47,725 nucleotides of DNA from Folioceros fuciformis (GCA_049999805.1 JBNGIO010006247.1:1-47725), one strand, 5' to 3'. Shown: positions 20,882 through 33,728, counted from the stretch's first letter. The notes: a model not told the origin generated them from the sequence alone. Numbers and translations: made by a program.

Positions 20882-21856
20882 TCAGAACCTTGGTGGTGAG
20901 GCGTGGGGCGTACTGGAATCTTTTCTGTTATTAGTATCGTCCCTCACAGCGTTGTCCATGTCCAAGTCTGACTGCCCGGCATTCTTTCCCTCATCTGTGC
21001 CCCCGCCGCTCTGTGCATTTGCATATGTTGCTCCTTCCTGCTGGGGATCTCGTGCATGCTCGATGTACATGCGGTTTGCAATTTCCCTACATGGCCATGG
21101 AGCGAGGGTGTTAAGTATGAAACTCGAGATGGCCCTACTGTTGCTCTTGGAGGAGCATTTTTGGTGGCACCGTACCTGTCAGGTGAACGTGGAGTCGTTG
21201 TGTCTAGTTCGTTGAAATGAAGAGCTGAGTGGGCAGAATCGATCTCATTTTTGTTGAAATATGCCTTCATGGATCTGATCTTGCTGCAGAGCCAGTTTTT
21301 GTCCTGTGAGGGCATGTCGTAGTTGCTCACACCACAGTTCCTCTCCAAGACTCGCGCATGAGAATTACGACGACCGGTCGTGCAAACTCATTCACATACC
21401 TTGTCGGTAAAAGTTGTACCAAGAACCAGGTGACCATCCATACGATTGGCACCGAGGGCAAGTTCTCCTTCGTAGCCCCATTGTTAGGACTCCGTGAAGA
21501 CTCCACCACGAGGGCCAGCATCAGAAAAACCCAGGCACACGGGGTGGACATCCAGGCCAGGGAACCTGCCACTTCGCTGCTTCAGCTACGCTACTTCACA
21601 AGAGGGTCCATGATTACGGGCCAATCATTCCACAACCCAGCCCTCTACTGGTACCTGTAATCGCAAGATTATATATAGGCTGCTGCAGCTGAAGAGATGT
21701 GCCCTGGCTTCTAACCATGAGGGAGTAGCCATCTTGAGAAATTGTTTTGGTCGCAAACATTGTCAACGAGTTTGATCTGTCAAGACCATCTTCAGGCAAT
21801 GTTGCTACCAGCACCTCTGATTCCCTAGCACGCTGAACATGTGGCCAATCTCTCAC
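20882..21856 (-). other. Coding-like segments of an unidentified gene
   Basis: Three minus-strand frames look more protein-like than chance. These are 21856-21614 (RDWPHVQRARESEVLVATLP), 21572-21327, and 21348-20944 (DMPSQDKNWLCSKIRSMKAY, ending in a Thr/Ser/Pro-rich part). They lie in the same orientation as the segments at 22304-22906 and 23305-24074 and may be exons of one gene. I could not join them by phase, and I recognise no family. Confidence 0.25.
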
Positions 21857-22303
21857 TTTTGCAGCCTAGAAGTGATGACAGGTCTGTACTAATACCTTTC
21901 ATTCCATGACCTCACTCGTCTCTACTTGAACATCGCAAAGGGCATCGCACATCTTTAAAAGAGTATTTATATGAAGTAAAAAATCGATAGCGTCCGTTTG
22001 TTTCGTACCTCGGTCCCTGGCCAGAACACCTCCAAGGGTGTCGCCTTGTTTCCAGCCGTTACGGCCGTTATCTCAGATCCTCTTAAGTGCTGGCCTTTGA
22101 TTGAAACCATCCCTGAGCCACACACACATATTTGTTCACAACGCAAATCAAGTAGACTGAGCACAATGCAGGATAGGCGATGGTCCAGCACATACTGTCA
22201 TTGATGTATGACACCTCGTGGATCTGAGGAACTTTGTGCGCCTCCTCGAACTTGAGTAGCCTCAAATTCTCACCTGCCCAACACCGCAGACGGGGAAAAG
22301 AAT

Positions 22304-22906
22304 TCAATCGGGATACAAGATTGGCGCAACTTTGGGATGCCCAACAACAAAGCAAGCTTCCCTGAGCTTACCGAACTTGAAAAAAATGCCCCAGCTCTCA
22401 ACTTGGAGGGTGCTGGTGTCGTCCACATCTATGCACCTCCACAGTAACTTCGTGAGATGTTCAAAAACACCCTCCTGTACAAGAACTGTGGTCCCAAGAA
22501 GCTCGCCCGCGCCCGACAATATTTGCAGGTCGTCGTGTGGAAGATTTTCTTGTTTCATGTTGTCCATGAAGTGCTGCAGGTGCCTTTTTCCACTCGCTCC
22601 GATGTCCAGAATGATGCGAGCTTTAACTTCCACGATATCATATTTCGCTCTTGTAGCTGAGGTTGCCTGATTGTGTGCGAGCCTCAACTCTGTCGGGTTC
22701 TTTCTCGAAACGCTGTCAGGCGTCCTGTCAATGAGCCATCTTTGCAGTGCTTCATTCAATGGTTGGGTCAGGGAACGGCTGTGGTTGCAGGCCGTCACGG
22801 TGTCGTCTTCCAGTAAGGCAAACCACCTACATCTGGGGAACATCCTCTCGCAAAGCCATGCTATTGTTGCTATCAGAACATGGGCTAGTAGAGTGGAGCC
22901 TGCCAT
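22304..22906 (-). CDS. Uncharacterised 200-residue coding-like exon
   Basis: The longest frame in this stretch on the minus strand begins MAGSTLLAHVLIATIAWLCE, which could be a signal-like start or the end of an intron read through. It continues with a mixed helical sequence (KARIILDIGASGKRHLQHFM; AGELLGTTVLVQEGVFEHLT; KLLWRCIDVDDTSTLQVESW). The composition and the lack of repeats suggest real coding sequence, perhaps an armadillo-like helical protein. No domain is recognised. A likely next exon to the left (about 22281-22200, after an acceptor cag) reads NLRLLKFEEAHKVPQIHE. An opposing coding-like segment begins 80 bp to the right on the plus strand. Confidence 0.35.
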   Translation of the reverse strand: MAGSTLLAHVLIATIAWLCERMFPRCRWFALLEDDTVTACNHSRSLTQPLNEALQRWLIDRTPDSVSRKNPTELRLAHNQATSATRAKYDIVEVKARIILDIGASGKRHLQHFMDNMKQENLPHDDLQILSGAGELLGTTVLVQEGVFEHLTKLLWRCIDVDDTSTLQVESWGIFFKFGKLREACFVVGHPKVAPILYPD

Positions 22907-22989
22907 GCTGGTGCTGGCTCAGCTCTGTTTCCCCACGATATGGATTTCAACCTCCTGTCATTAGCGCGCGACAAAGATTCGAGAGCGAA

Positions 22990-23395
22990 GGAACGTTGTG
23001 GCACACAGTCGAGTACCCCATTGTGAGAGTTGTGGTCACGACTGTATTAATGCTGCAGCTAAGCTTCATCTCAATGTACAGCTCTCACGACGGCGGCTGC
23101 CTGCCTTACGCGAAGCATCATATAATCCCACACCAGATGAGTCTCATCCCAACAACGATCAATTTGTTGACGCGATTTCACAATCCTGTTTCCAGGGCAA
23201 GTGCACCCACCACACACAATTCATGAACCTTTCTTTGCTGGCACATATTCTGGGACGTCACAGGCAAGTTCACATCTGGATGTTTCCAGAAGCTGGAAGA
23301 CAAGCTAGGAGGAAGTGGTGTTGCTTACCTCGTTTGTCCAGGAACTGGTGGAAAGCAAACAGTCCCTTGGGCCACAAACCACGCTGATTCTGAAC
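22990..23395 (+). other. Coding-like plus-strand segment with one frame change
   Basis: The plus-strand frame from about 23012 reads RVPHCESCGHDCINAAAKLH and continues open with LREASYNPTPDESHPNNDQF and CFQGKCTHHTQF. After about 23235 another frame carries on in a similar style (FWDVTGKFTSGCFQKLEDKL; VAYLVCPGTGGKQTVPWATN) to a stop near 23400. Paired CxxC and CxxxC spacing hints at metal binding. The frame change could be a small intron or decay. The family is not recognised, and the 3' part overlaps a minus-strand candidate exon. Confidence 0.28.
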
Positions 23396-24074
23396 GAGTG
23401 TGATGTCAAAATAGGGTTATATTCGGGGCATATCCTGTTTGAGCTCGGAAGCAGAGGGATGCGTTCAGCGCTAGGATGGAGGCACATCACACCATTCATG
23501 AAAAGCAGAGTCTCCAAGGAAGCAAACGTTGTTTGTAGTTTCTCGAGGAAAAGACCCCTTCCAAACCTCACATTTCTGTTGAGCTGCCTAGAGTCTCGAG
23601 ATAAACATGCCCCGCACGCGTTTGACCAGTAAGAATATATTTCATCTTCCGTGCGTCTGTGATGCAGGTTGACGGGTGGGTTCTGATTCCACACCTCAAC
23701 GCTGTCATTACCTTGGGGATCATCTTTTACTCAAATCCTGGCCAACTAGAACCGCTCCCCGCAGTCAGACTTTTGAGAATCTTCCTGTTTCTGTGTCTGG
23801 ATTCCTACTAATCCCAAGATTCCCCACACTGATCCTGTGTATTTAAGGGGCTGGTCCTGATGAACGTACCTATTCCCTCATCCTCAATGATTATGACCTC
23901 CAGTCTCCTGAGGGCCGGGCCCCCACGAGAGAGCCTCAATTTGGCGTTCGAGTGTAAAACCCAGGTTAAACTTAGTCTGGAAAGGAGTTGGGCGCGGTAT
24001 TCCAAGAGTATCCACTTGTCCAGAGGACTTTGGGGCCCAGGGACGAAGGGCCCCTTCGATCGGAGAATATCCAT
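23305..24074 (-). other. Two candidate minus-strand exons of an unidentified gene
   Basis: 24074 to about 23860 reads from an ATG through KWILLEYRAQLLSRLSLTWV and LRRLEVIIIEDEGI into a good donor (gaatag|gtacg). 23694 to about 23330 reads GRGLFLEKLQTTFASLETLL and ends at a strong donor (aacgag|gtaagc). Both fit the same strand as the frames at 20882-22906. No family is recognised. Confidence 0.28.
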
Positions 24075-24198
24075 CTTGTACAGTCATTTGCCACACTACA
24101 GGGGGACTCATCTTGACGGGGTCTGTGGCAAAGACCGTCTTCCGTGGAAAAAGCTACACTTGCTGTTCAAGTCCTAAACCTAAAGTCTCTACACAGAC

Positions 24199-24310
24199 TG
24201 CAACATGTCCAGAATCATGCAACATGTCCAGAATCATGCAACATGNNNNNNNNNNAACATGTCCAGAATCATGCAACATGTCCAGAATCATGCAACATGT
24301 CCGGAATCAT
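24199..24310. repeat. 20 bp satellite (acatgtccagaatcatgcaa) with an assembly gap
   Basis: At least five copies of a 20 bp unit flank ten Ns at 24246-24255. The last copy has one change (ccggaatc). The fixed ten-N run suggests a gap of unknown size inside a longer array. It lies just beyond the 3' end of USP-like paralogue 2. Confidence 0.9.
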
Positions 24311-24322
24311 GTTGCTTCAGGG

Positions 24323-25429
24323 TTAGCAGGTATGCAATTCTTCGTCCGTGAAGGAGCAAAATGAATTGCAAGATGTGTCAGAGCAATCGCCAGATAAGTG
24401 TTGCAGAGAGTTGGTGGGTGACCGGGTGCTGACGTGTCCAAAACTATCTTGGACCTCGAGCTTTGCCTCGTGAGTAAGCGACGGACCGTCCTCCACGGCC
24501 CTTGTGGAATGGGAAAGAGTGGATATCCTGAGAAAGTTGCCATTCTCTGATCGCTTCTCCATGAGCACCAGGCTGCACTCTAATTCGTCCATCAAATATC
24601 TTTTATGCCCTCCCAGTTGCCAGTCCAAGATAATCCAAGTGGCTTGAAGCAGCATAGCCTCCCGTACCACCACCTTCCTGAGCGGATGGCCAGCAGTGAT
24701 CCGGACATCTAGATTGAACTGCACAAAGCAAGCCACGCCTCAATCAAGGAGTTCTCAGGTGGTAGGTTCTTCCGACTTTGAGTACGCGTTCACAACACTG
24801 TAGCTGTAGACAGCAATTTCAACAAACGTGACATACTAGACATCCCCAGCAGCAGTGGTGAGGAAGAGAGACATTACCCCTTTCTTCTCGCAGTACAGCC
24901 GACGGGCCTGCATCCGCTTTTGATACTCATTCAAGCGGGAACTGATTTCGTTGTCAAGCACCACTTGATTCACTCCCCTAAATCCATGGACATCAGGTAA
25001 GATGTCCACACCGAGAGGGCTCTTGATTTTGGTGATTACGCCCAACATAACAAGCGTGTCCCCAGGCTGCAGAATCTGCAGGAGACCCCAGTCCACAGCC
25101 TCGAAGCTAAGCTTTTTGGTAGCGTCAACCACTGCAACAACAACCTGCGAGCCAGTACTGTAGGCAACTTCGCCAGAGCTCGACATGCTATGAGTGGACC
25201 TGGAATCCAACATGGAGGAGCGGCGACTTCGCATGCTGTCGGAGCCCTCCAATTTTTTCTTCCTCGGTCTCATTCCTATCAGCGAAGCCAAGGTGTGAAG
25301 ACTGCCGTGGCCAGCAGGCTCAACATTGGTAGGTGGAGGGAGGTGACCGCTCCGCTCCGGAAAAAACTTTCGCAAATCCTCCTCCTCCAAGCTTGGAAAA
25401 CTGGCCTCACAGGGCAAACCTTCCGCCAT
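24323..25429 (-). CDS. USP-like domain protein, paralogue 2
   Basis: Minus-strand exons are 25429-24878 and 24718-24323, giving 315 residues. The intron has GT-AG ends and lies at exactly the same codon as the second intron of paralogue 1 (after the KKG of YCEKKG). Shared blocks are SFPSLEEEDLRKFFPE at the N terminus, VVVAVVDATKKLSFEAVDWG, LQPGDTLVMLGVITKIKSPL, EYQKRMQARRLYCEKKG, VRITAGHPLRKVVVREA and ATWIILDWQLGG. As in paralogue 1, no kinase follows, and the C terminus is a Ser/Thr-rich tail of about 85 residues. The intron just after the start codon in paralogue 1 is not needed here. The two genes are on the same strand 4 kb apart and are best explained by a tandem duplication. The biochemical role is unknown. 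Confidence 0.78.
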
Positions 25430-26004
25430 GTCCCAACATGCAGTAGCTTAGAATTCTTCACACAGAACAAAATGCCCAGTCACGACCGCATCCTGATGCG
25501 CCCCGGAGATATTCACCTCTCCTTCCCGAAAGCGAGCGCAGGTCCTAAGATGACATCTGACAGCTTCCGAATTACGCTACGCTGCAGCACAGAATTCGTC
25601 CAAGCCTCTGGCGAGCGACCAAACCTTTGCCCCCACGAAAGGGAAGCCGCGTATAGGGCAGCAGGGCAACCATGCTGCCCGGCATCGCCAAGGAGCACAT
25701 GGCATATGCGATGCACAAGAGCCTATCCATTGTATAGACTTAGAAAACGGATACTTTTACAAAACCTAAAACAACGGCCAGATCAAACTCGATATCCAGC
25801 AGACACTGGAGCAATCTCCCTGCATGCAACTCCAGGGGGTGGGACCCTGCCTACAGGTGTGCTGCTCTGGAGTCCGGCTCTCTTATCATACAATTTGTGA
25901 TCCGAATTCCGCGGGCCGTGAATATCTGCTTGGAGATTTCTGGAGCGCACTTCCGCGTCGCAAGACTCTCGAAGACCGGAGACCCTTCTTTCCACCGACA
26001 AGGC
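25430..26004. other. Promoter-side spacer between USP-like paralogue 2 and centrin
   Basis: No coding pattern is supported. A long plus-strand frame from 25190 is antisense to the USP-like exon and has no domain. The region should hold the promoter of paralogue 2 and the 3' UTR of centrin. Confidence 0.4.
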
Positions 26005-27360
<1,356 letters not shown>

Positions 27361-28359
27361 GTTTGAAGTGATTGAAGCACTATCACTGCCGTCCTCTGAC
27401 TTCTCCAAGCAAGTAGAGATTGATGTGAATACTTAGAATGAGTAACAGATATGAGGATGCCGTGTAGAGACCTTGAAGCAAGATGACACTGGAAACGTCC
27501 AGCAAGAAGAGCCAGTTTTGGATGGGACAGGGACGTCAAGTCAAGATGCGGTAGTTTCGGCGTTCCATCAAGTTCATAGCGGTTAGAGGGCAATTTTCAC
27601 TTATAGAGGAAAACATATTAATTTAATCGTCCATCTTGGAGGGAATTGAAGACTTTATAGAAAAAAATGTAAATCAGTTCATCCACGCGTAACCCATGGT
27701 GCCCGATAGACTAATCCAACCTGTAAATGCATGTACCCTTTGCTTACTCACAGCCCACTCCGGAAAAGGGCATGGCGATCTCCTAATTAGGATTCCAATT
27801 GGGATTCCACGTTTGCCTTCTTCCATGGTACACACTCGCATCCGCCAATGGCTGAAGGACCATTTCTACTTAACATCTTACCATTTGCAAAATGATAAGC
27901 TTTAGCTGACCTTCTTGACACTTAAAGCAATATCTAACATTTTAAATTGACTCCTTAATTAACACAACCCTACTTATATGTTTGGGTAGTGTTTTTGTTT
28001 CCTAGTAATCATTTCTTCATAAGATTACAAGCATCCTTGTTAAAATACCCTCTAAGCCTAAAAGGAAGCCTCCTATGTGTTATCCATTACTTCTAGTTTT
28101 CTAGGGTACAAGTGTTGTGTTGTGCAACCTAGATCTCATACCCATAACAAATCATGTAGCCTCTATCTTTGCAAGCAATACTAGGAGAATGCAACGCTCT
28201 CCTCCAATTGTCCGTAAACGAAATCATGACCTTGTCCGTAAATGAAATCATGACCTTGGTATGCAACGACTGCCTAACACAACAGCCACAAGTGTGAATA
28301 CTCAGCAAAATGTCCTTCCCACTCATTTTTAATGGCCAAATGCACAACCTACATGGCAA
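27361..28359. other. AT-rich intergenic region; small tandem duplication
   Basis: No gene is supported. It should contain the centrin promoter near 27361-27700. A 24 bp duplication (tccgtaaacgaaatcatgac type) occupies about 28209-28256. The left end of the Harbinger-like element should be here, but I could not identify its terminal inverted repeat. Confidence 0.4.
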
Positions 28360-29041
28360 GTGGGTTCCCCTTGGCCATTATCTCAAGTTCCTTGCAATAT
28401 CACTACTGCAAACGAGTCTGTGCACGTAGAAGAAAATAGTGGCAAAAAAAAGAAAGGAGCAAGAAAGTTGGATGAGGCCACTAGCCCTACTAAGGAGCCA
28501 GTGGCAAACAAGAGATGGGAGGAAGCTAACCTCCTTATGTTGATTGCAGCAAGAAAAGAAGACATGGTCAAACATAGAGAAGGAGGTACCAAGGAGCGAA
28601 TGATGACAGGTGAAGCTTGTTGGGCTGCAATATTAGTTGCATGTGCAGCTTTAAGGATCTTCAAGACTAACAAAGAGTGTAAGTGCCACTAGGAAGCTTT
28701 GATGACAGACTTCAACAAGGTGCAAGACTAGGAGAGGCCTGGCAATCATTCGAGAAGGTCAAGCTACTGGGCTATGGAGAACGGCGGGCAAGAGGCACAA
28801 AAACTCCTCAAAGCTATGAGTAGAACACTATGATGCAATGTGCAACTTCTACTGCAACAAAGCAATGAATAGCCACGGAACTGTGGATAGCAAAGCAAAA
28901 CAAGGCAAGCAGATGCTAACTACTGTACCATTGGCATGGAAACTGACGTAGAGGAAGGCACCCCCATGTGAGCAAAAAGTGAATCTGCGAGTGGCAAACA
29001 GATGAACTAAAAGCACAGAATGGAGGAAGCGGCTTTGAACC
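28360..29041 (+). pseudogene. PIF/Harbinger-type Myb/SANT-like ORF, 5' part, split by Copia insertion
   Basis: From the ATG at 28360 a Lys-rich leader is followed by KRWEEANLLMLIAARKEDMV, CHWEALMTDFNKV (broken at 28690 by a TAG) and, in shifted frames, SYWAMENG and MNSHGTVDSKAKQGKQML. This order of tryptophans matches the Myb/SANT or trihelix-like DNA-binding domain of the accessory protein of PIF/Harbinger transposons, which works with the transposase at the element ends. The frame breaks several times. The sequence stops at the Copia LTR (29042) and resumes at 34158. An unrelated trihelix host gene is possible, but the facing Harbinger transposase 6 kb away makes an element the simpler reading. 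Confidence 0.6.
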
Positions 29042-29284
29042 TGTAGGGTTATTAAAGCCCAATGTGCTTAGACTAATGTGATTAATCTAAGATTAGTGTC
29101 TAATTAAGTATCCTTAGTTTAGATTAGCTTAAGCTAATCTTTAGGAAGCTTCCTACATAGCTTCCTGTGAGCTTTTGTGAAGCTTCCTTAGGAGCTTTTC
29201 TAGAGGGTATGAGACCTCTCTTTCTCCTCTTCTCCTCTCTTCTTCTCTCCTCTCCTTCACCATGCTCCTCTATCGACCCTTTCA
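29042..29284 (+). repeat. 5' LTR of Copia-1, core promoter deleted
   Basis: This 243 bp LTR matches the 3' LTR but lacks 48 bp present there after gagggtat. The missing block contains the only TATA-like box (tataaata) and the likely start site. Short tat repeats border the deletion. The palindromic motif agactaatgtgattagtct is present once, with one change. Confidence 0.92.
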
Positions 29285-29286
29285 AG

Positions 29287-29298
29287 TGGTATCAGAGC
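29287..29298 (+). other. Primer binding site (initiator tRNA-Met)
   Basis: TGGTATCAGAGC begins 2 bp after the 5' LTR and matches the initiator tRNA-Met 3' end used by most plant Copia elements. Confidence 0.93.
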
Positions 29299-29384
29299 CC
29301 GATTGTGGAGCAAGATGGTTGTGCCTATTGTAGGTACTATGAGCGGAGGTACAAGGCAAGAAGAAGGAGAAGCTAGGGCGCCGC

Positions 29385-29960
29385 TGCAGCCGGCAGCTAG
29401 GGTGCAGCCATCGGGCTAGGGCGTAGCCGCCGATTAGGGCGCCGCCGCCGGCTAGGGCTCCGACTAGGGTGCCACCGCCGGCTAGGGCTCCGGTTAGGGT
29501 GCCGCCGCTGGCTGGGGTGCCGGTTAGGGCACCGCCGCCGGCTAGGGTGCTGGTTAGGACGAAGCCGCCAGCTAGGGCGCCGGTTAGGGCGCAACCGCCG
29601 GCTAGGGTTAGGGTGCCAGCAGGGCGCCACCCGGGCGCCAACGAGGCGCCACTTGGCCACCAGCGGGGAGCCACCCGGGCGCTAACGAGGCGCCACTTGG
29701 CTGCCAGTAAGGCACCAAAGAGGCGCCAGCAGGGCACCACCCGGGCGCCAACGAGGCGCCACTTGGCCACCAGCGGGAAGCCACCCAGGCGCTAACGAGG
29801 CGCCACTTGGCTGCCAGTAAGGCACCAAAGAGGCGCCAGCAGGGCGCCACCCGAGTGCCGGCGAGGCACCAACAAGGCGGCAGCGAGGCGCCACTTGGGC
29901 ACCAGCGGAAGTGACACCTGGACGGCAGCGAGGCGCCAGCCGGCGATACCTGAACGGCAG
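29385..29960 (+). repeat. GC-rich minisatellites inside the Copia-1 gag start region
   Basis: Two arrays follow each other. 29385-29615 holds gccgccgccggctaggg-type units of about 21-42 bp. 29620-29960 holds gcgaggcgccacttgg-type units organised into a 110 bp higher-order repeat (the same phase at 29641 and 29751). They lie between the putative gag ATG at 29315 and the first recognisable gag sequence near 29990, and occupy the place where the gag N terminus is expected. Long minus-strand frames here are repeat artefacts. Confidence 0.85.
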
Positions 29961-29989
29961 TCGTTCGCCAGCGGGGCGCTAGCGAGGCA

Positions 29990-32900
29990 AGGATCTAGAT
30001 GAGCTTGCTCGGTCTACCATCATGCTAACATTGTCGAAGTCGGTCTACTTCAACGTGAAAGACAAGACCACAAGCTACGAGCTATGGCAGAAGTTGTGTG
30101 ACCTGTATGATGAAGATGAAGGAAGGGACGAGGATGTCCGATCATCTAAACGAGTTCAATACCATTTTCAGCCAGCTCTCATCTGAAGGTATCTCGTTTC
30201 CAGATTCCGTGAGAGCTATGTTTCTGTTGGTCACATTACCAGAGAGCTGGGACACCTTTCGTACAGCTCTGAGTAATTCGGCTCTTGCCAGTGGTCTTAC
30301 CGTTGTAAATGTAGAATGTAGCCTGTTAACAGAGGAGGTGAACAGGAAGAATATGGAACGTTCGAAAGGTTCCAATGCCCTCATGGTGAGAGGAAGGTCC
30401 ACTTCAAAGGGGAAGTACAAGGAGCGAAGTTCTTCCCATAGTAAATCTCGTAGTCGTAACAATGTTGAGTGTTACCATTGTCACAAGAAGGGTCACATCA
30501 GGAAGGACTGCGAGAAGTTCAAGAAGGACAAAGGAAAGGAGAAGAAACAAAGCGACACCAAGGCAAGTCCGAGTACCAAGCCTAACGAAGTGAATTTTAT
30601 TGACGATAGAGATGTTCTTATCTCTTCTTCCTTCGATTCTGCACAACTGACAACCGTGGAGAGTCACTTATTCGCTAATTGGATAATTGACTTTGGAGCA
30701 TCTTTCCATGTTACTCCGCATAGGGAGTGGTTTAGCACTTATGATGCTACTAGGAAAGTATGTGTTCGGCTTGGAAATAACTACGCGTGCAAGATTGCAG
30801 GCGTTGGTGATGTGCAACTGAAGTTCCTCAACGGATCTTCATTCACATTGAAGGATGTTAGGCATGTTCCAAAGTTGACAAAAAGCATGATTAGCGCAGG
30901 GCAGTTGGATGCCGCTGGCTATCACTGTTGGTTTGGAGATAATTCTTGGAAGGTCTCCAAAGGTTCTCTTGTGTTAGCTCGTGGATCGAAGTGTGGCACT
31001 TTGTACTCACTTCAGCTAACAACTGTCAAGGATCATGTGATTTGCGTAACGGAATAGCCAAGTGTTTCCTTATGGCATAGTTGGTTAGGACATATGTCTC
31101 AAAAAGGAATAAAGATCTTATCTCGTTTTGGTTACGTCCCTGCTTTTGACTTCTCCGATTTCTCCGTGTGTGAACACTGTTTGTATGGGAAACAGACGAA
31201 GTCACCACATGGAGCAAGAGGTAAACACAAAAGTAAACCTCTTGAATTGGTTCACAGTGACGTTTGTGGACCTATGCCCACTGTATCTTTAGGAGGTGCA
31301 TCTTACTTTGTCACTTTCATTGATGACTTCTCACGCAAGGTGTGGGTTTAGCCTTTGAGGAAAAAGGATGATGTTCTGACAGTGTTTCAGAAATTCGTCA
31401 CCCTTGTGGAGAATCAGTTTGGCCTCCGACTGAAGTGTCTAAGGAAAGACAATGGGGGAGAGTATGTCTCGAAGGCTTTCTAGTCATTCTGTGATTCCAA
31501 GGGAATCAAGAGAGAATTGACTGCACCGTATACTCCTCCCTAGAATGGTGTGGCTGAACGGATAAACAGGACCATCCAGGAGAGGATGCGTAGTTTATTG
31601 TCAAACTCTGGATTGCCGAATGGATTTTGGGCAGAAGCAGTGGTTACTACGGTGCATCTTATTAACAGATCTCCTAATAGGGCTGTGGATGAACAGGTTC
31701 CAGAGAAGATGTGGTCTAGAAAGAAGCCGTCATACAAGCATCTATGAGTGTTTGGCTGCGAGGCATACTACCATGTTCCTAAGGAGTTTCGAGACAAGTT
31801 GGCACTCAAGTCTAAGAAATGTATTTTTCTTGGCTATGGTGAATTTGGTGAGATGGGATACCGTCTGTGGGATCCAGAGGCCAAGAGGATGGTTCGCAGC
31901 AATGACGTGTTCTTCAATGAGACCAAGATGCACAAGAAGCCTACTCCAACTGTGGAGGTGCGACGGGTGGTCTTCCAAGAAAATGGACTTGACCATCCTG
32001 CGCAGGTTGAACGTCGTGATGTGCAGGAACAAGTTCCTCCACTTGTACAAGAGGAGAGAGTGCAACCAGCTCCGGTCGAGGAGCCATTGCTTCGTAGGTC
32101 AGGAAGGATCTCACGTCCTCCTGACAGGTATGTTGCATCTCTTGATTATGTCATGCAGACGGATTGTGGGGAGCCCTCTTGTTACCAAGAGGCCATGTCA
32201 GTGACTGATAAGGACAAGTGGCAGAAGGCGATGCAGTCGTAGATGGATTCGCTCCACAAGAACCAAACTTGGGAGTTGGTTTGGTTGCCTAAGGGCAAGA
32301 AGGCGTTGCCATGCAAATGGGTGTATAAGATGAAGGACATACCCCATTATGGCAAACCTAAGTACAAGGCACGATTGGTTGCGAAGGGTTTTAAGCAACA
32401 GCAAGGTATTGACTTTGATGAGATTTTCCCACCGGTTGTCAAAATGACCACCTTGCGATGTGTTCTTGGTCTGGTTGCGAGGCTCGACATGGAACTTGTC
32501 CAGATGGATGTGAAGTCGGCATTTTTGCATGGTGATCTCCAGGAAGAGGTATTCATGCATCAACCAGAGGGTTTCATTGAGAAGGGCAAAGAGAATCTGG
32601 TGTGCAAGTTAAAGAAGAGCCTTTATGGTTTGAAGCAGGCACTCAGGGAGTGGTATTTCAAGTTCCACTCATTCATGCTTTCTCAAGGCTACAAGCGTAG
32701 CGATGAGGATCATTGCCTCTATATGAAGCAAGCTAAGGATGGAAGCTTGCTCATTCTGGTCCTCTATGTGGATGATATGCTAATTGCTAGGACTAATAGT
32801 GATGAGATTTCAGCGTTGAAGTCAAAGTTAAATGGTCACTTTGACATGAAAGACTTAGGAGAGGCAAGCCATATTCTTGGCATGCATATTCGTCGAGACA

Positions 32901-33728
32901 GACAAAAGCATTTGCTGTACTTGTCTCAGACTGAATACATTAACAAGGTGCTTCAACGTTTCAATATGGAGAAGGGGAAGGTATTAAGTACTCCGTTGCC
33001 TCCATATGTGAAACTGTCGAGCAAGGATTGTCGAGCAAGCTCTGCGGAGGACAAAGTTGAAATGGAGAACGTTCCATACTCATCAGCTGTAGGGAGTTTG
33101 ATGTATGCAATGATTACTACACGTCCTGACATTGCCTTTGCAGTGGGAGTGGTTAGCAGGTTTATGTCAAACCCTGGCAGGAAGCATTGGGAGGCAGTGA
33201 AAGGAGTTATGAGGTACTTGAATGGTACGAAAGCTTTGTGCTTATGTTTTGGTAGTGAAGATGCATATGTCGTGGGATATACGGATGCTAATTATGCAGG
33301 GGATATGGACAAAAGGAGGTCCACATCAGGTTATGTCTTCATGTGCACAGAGAGGGGCAGTCTCATGGCGATCTCGTTTGCAATCGTGCATAACGCTATC
33401 TACCACAGAGGCCGAGTATGTTGTAGTGACTGAGGCGTGCAAGGAAGCCATGTGGCTTACTCGTTTAGCGGGAGATTTGGGGATCAAGGTTGAGCTGCCA
33501 GCGTTACATTGTGATAGCCAGACTGCTATCCAATTGGCGAAGAATCCAGTGTTTCATGCGAAGACCAAACATGTGGAAGTGAAGTACCACTTCATTCGAG
33601 AGGTGTTGGAAGACAAGAGGGTACAACTTGTCAAAGTTCACACCAGTCAGAACCCTGCAGATGTTCTTACCAAGGGGCTCTCTTCGGAGCAATTCGCACA
33701 AGCTCGGACACTCATGGGCATGAGGTAG
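29990..33728 (+). pseudogene. Copia-1 gag-pol polyprotein, interrupted
   Basis: gag: ARSTIMLTLSKSVYFNVKD, SDHLNEFNTIFSQLSSEG and the zinc knuckle CYHCHKKGHIRKDC (about 30471). The protease site reads WIIDFGASFHV, with Phe where the family has Ser. Integrase: H-x4-H and C-x2-C finger (HSWLGH, CEHC), then VHSDVCGP, KDNGGEY and GVAERINRTI for the DDE triad. Reverse transcriptase: KARLVAKGFKQ, QMDVKSAFLHGDL, LYGLKQA and the catalytic YVDDM (32766). RNase H: YTDANYAGD, STTEAEYV, HVEVKYHFIREV. Stops are TAG at 31055, 31349, 31481, 31541 and 32240 and TGA at 31745, and the frame shifts near 33355. Apart from the stops, the reverse transcriptase is well preserved, so inactivation is not very old. Confidence 0.93.

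Noticed and set aside
25190-25900. 236-codon plus-strand frame
   Set aside because: It starts antisense to a USP-like exon, has no recognisable motif, and the minus-strand gene explains the openness.
28360-29041. Host trihelix transcription factor
   Set aside because: Frames are broken, and the sequence faces a Harbinger-type transposase, so the element's accessory protein is the simpler reading; not fully excluded.
29282-29894. Long Trp/Arg/Ala-rich minus-strand frames
   Set aside because: Direct products of the GC-rich minisatellite; the periodic sequence has no independent support.
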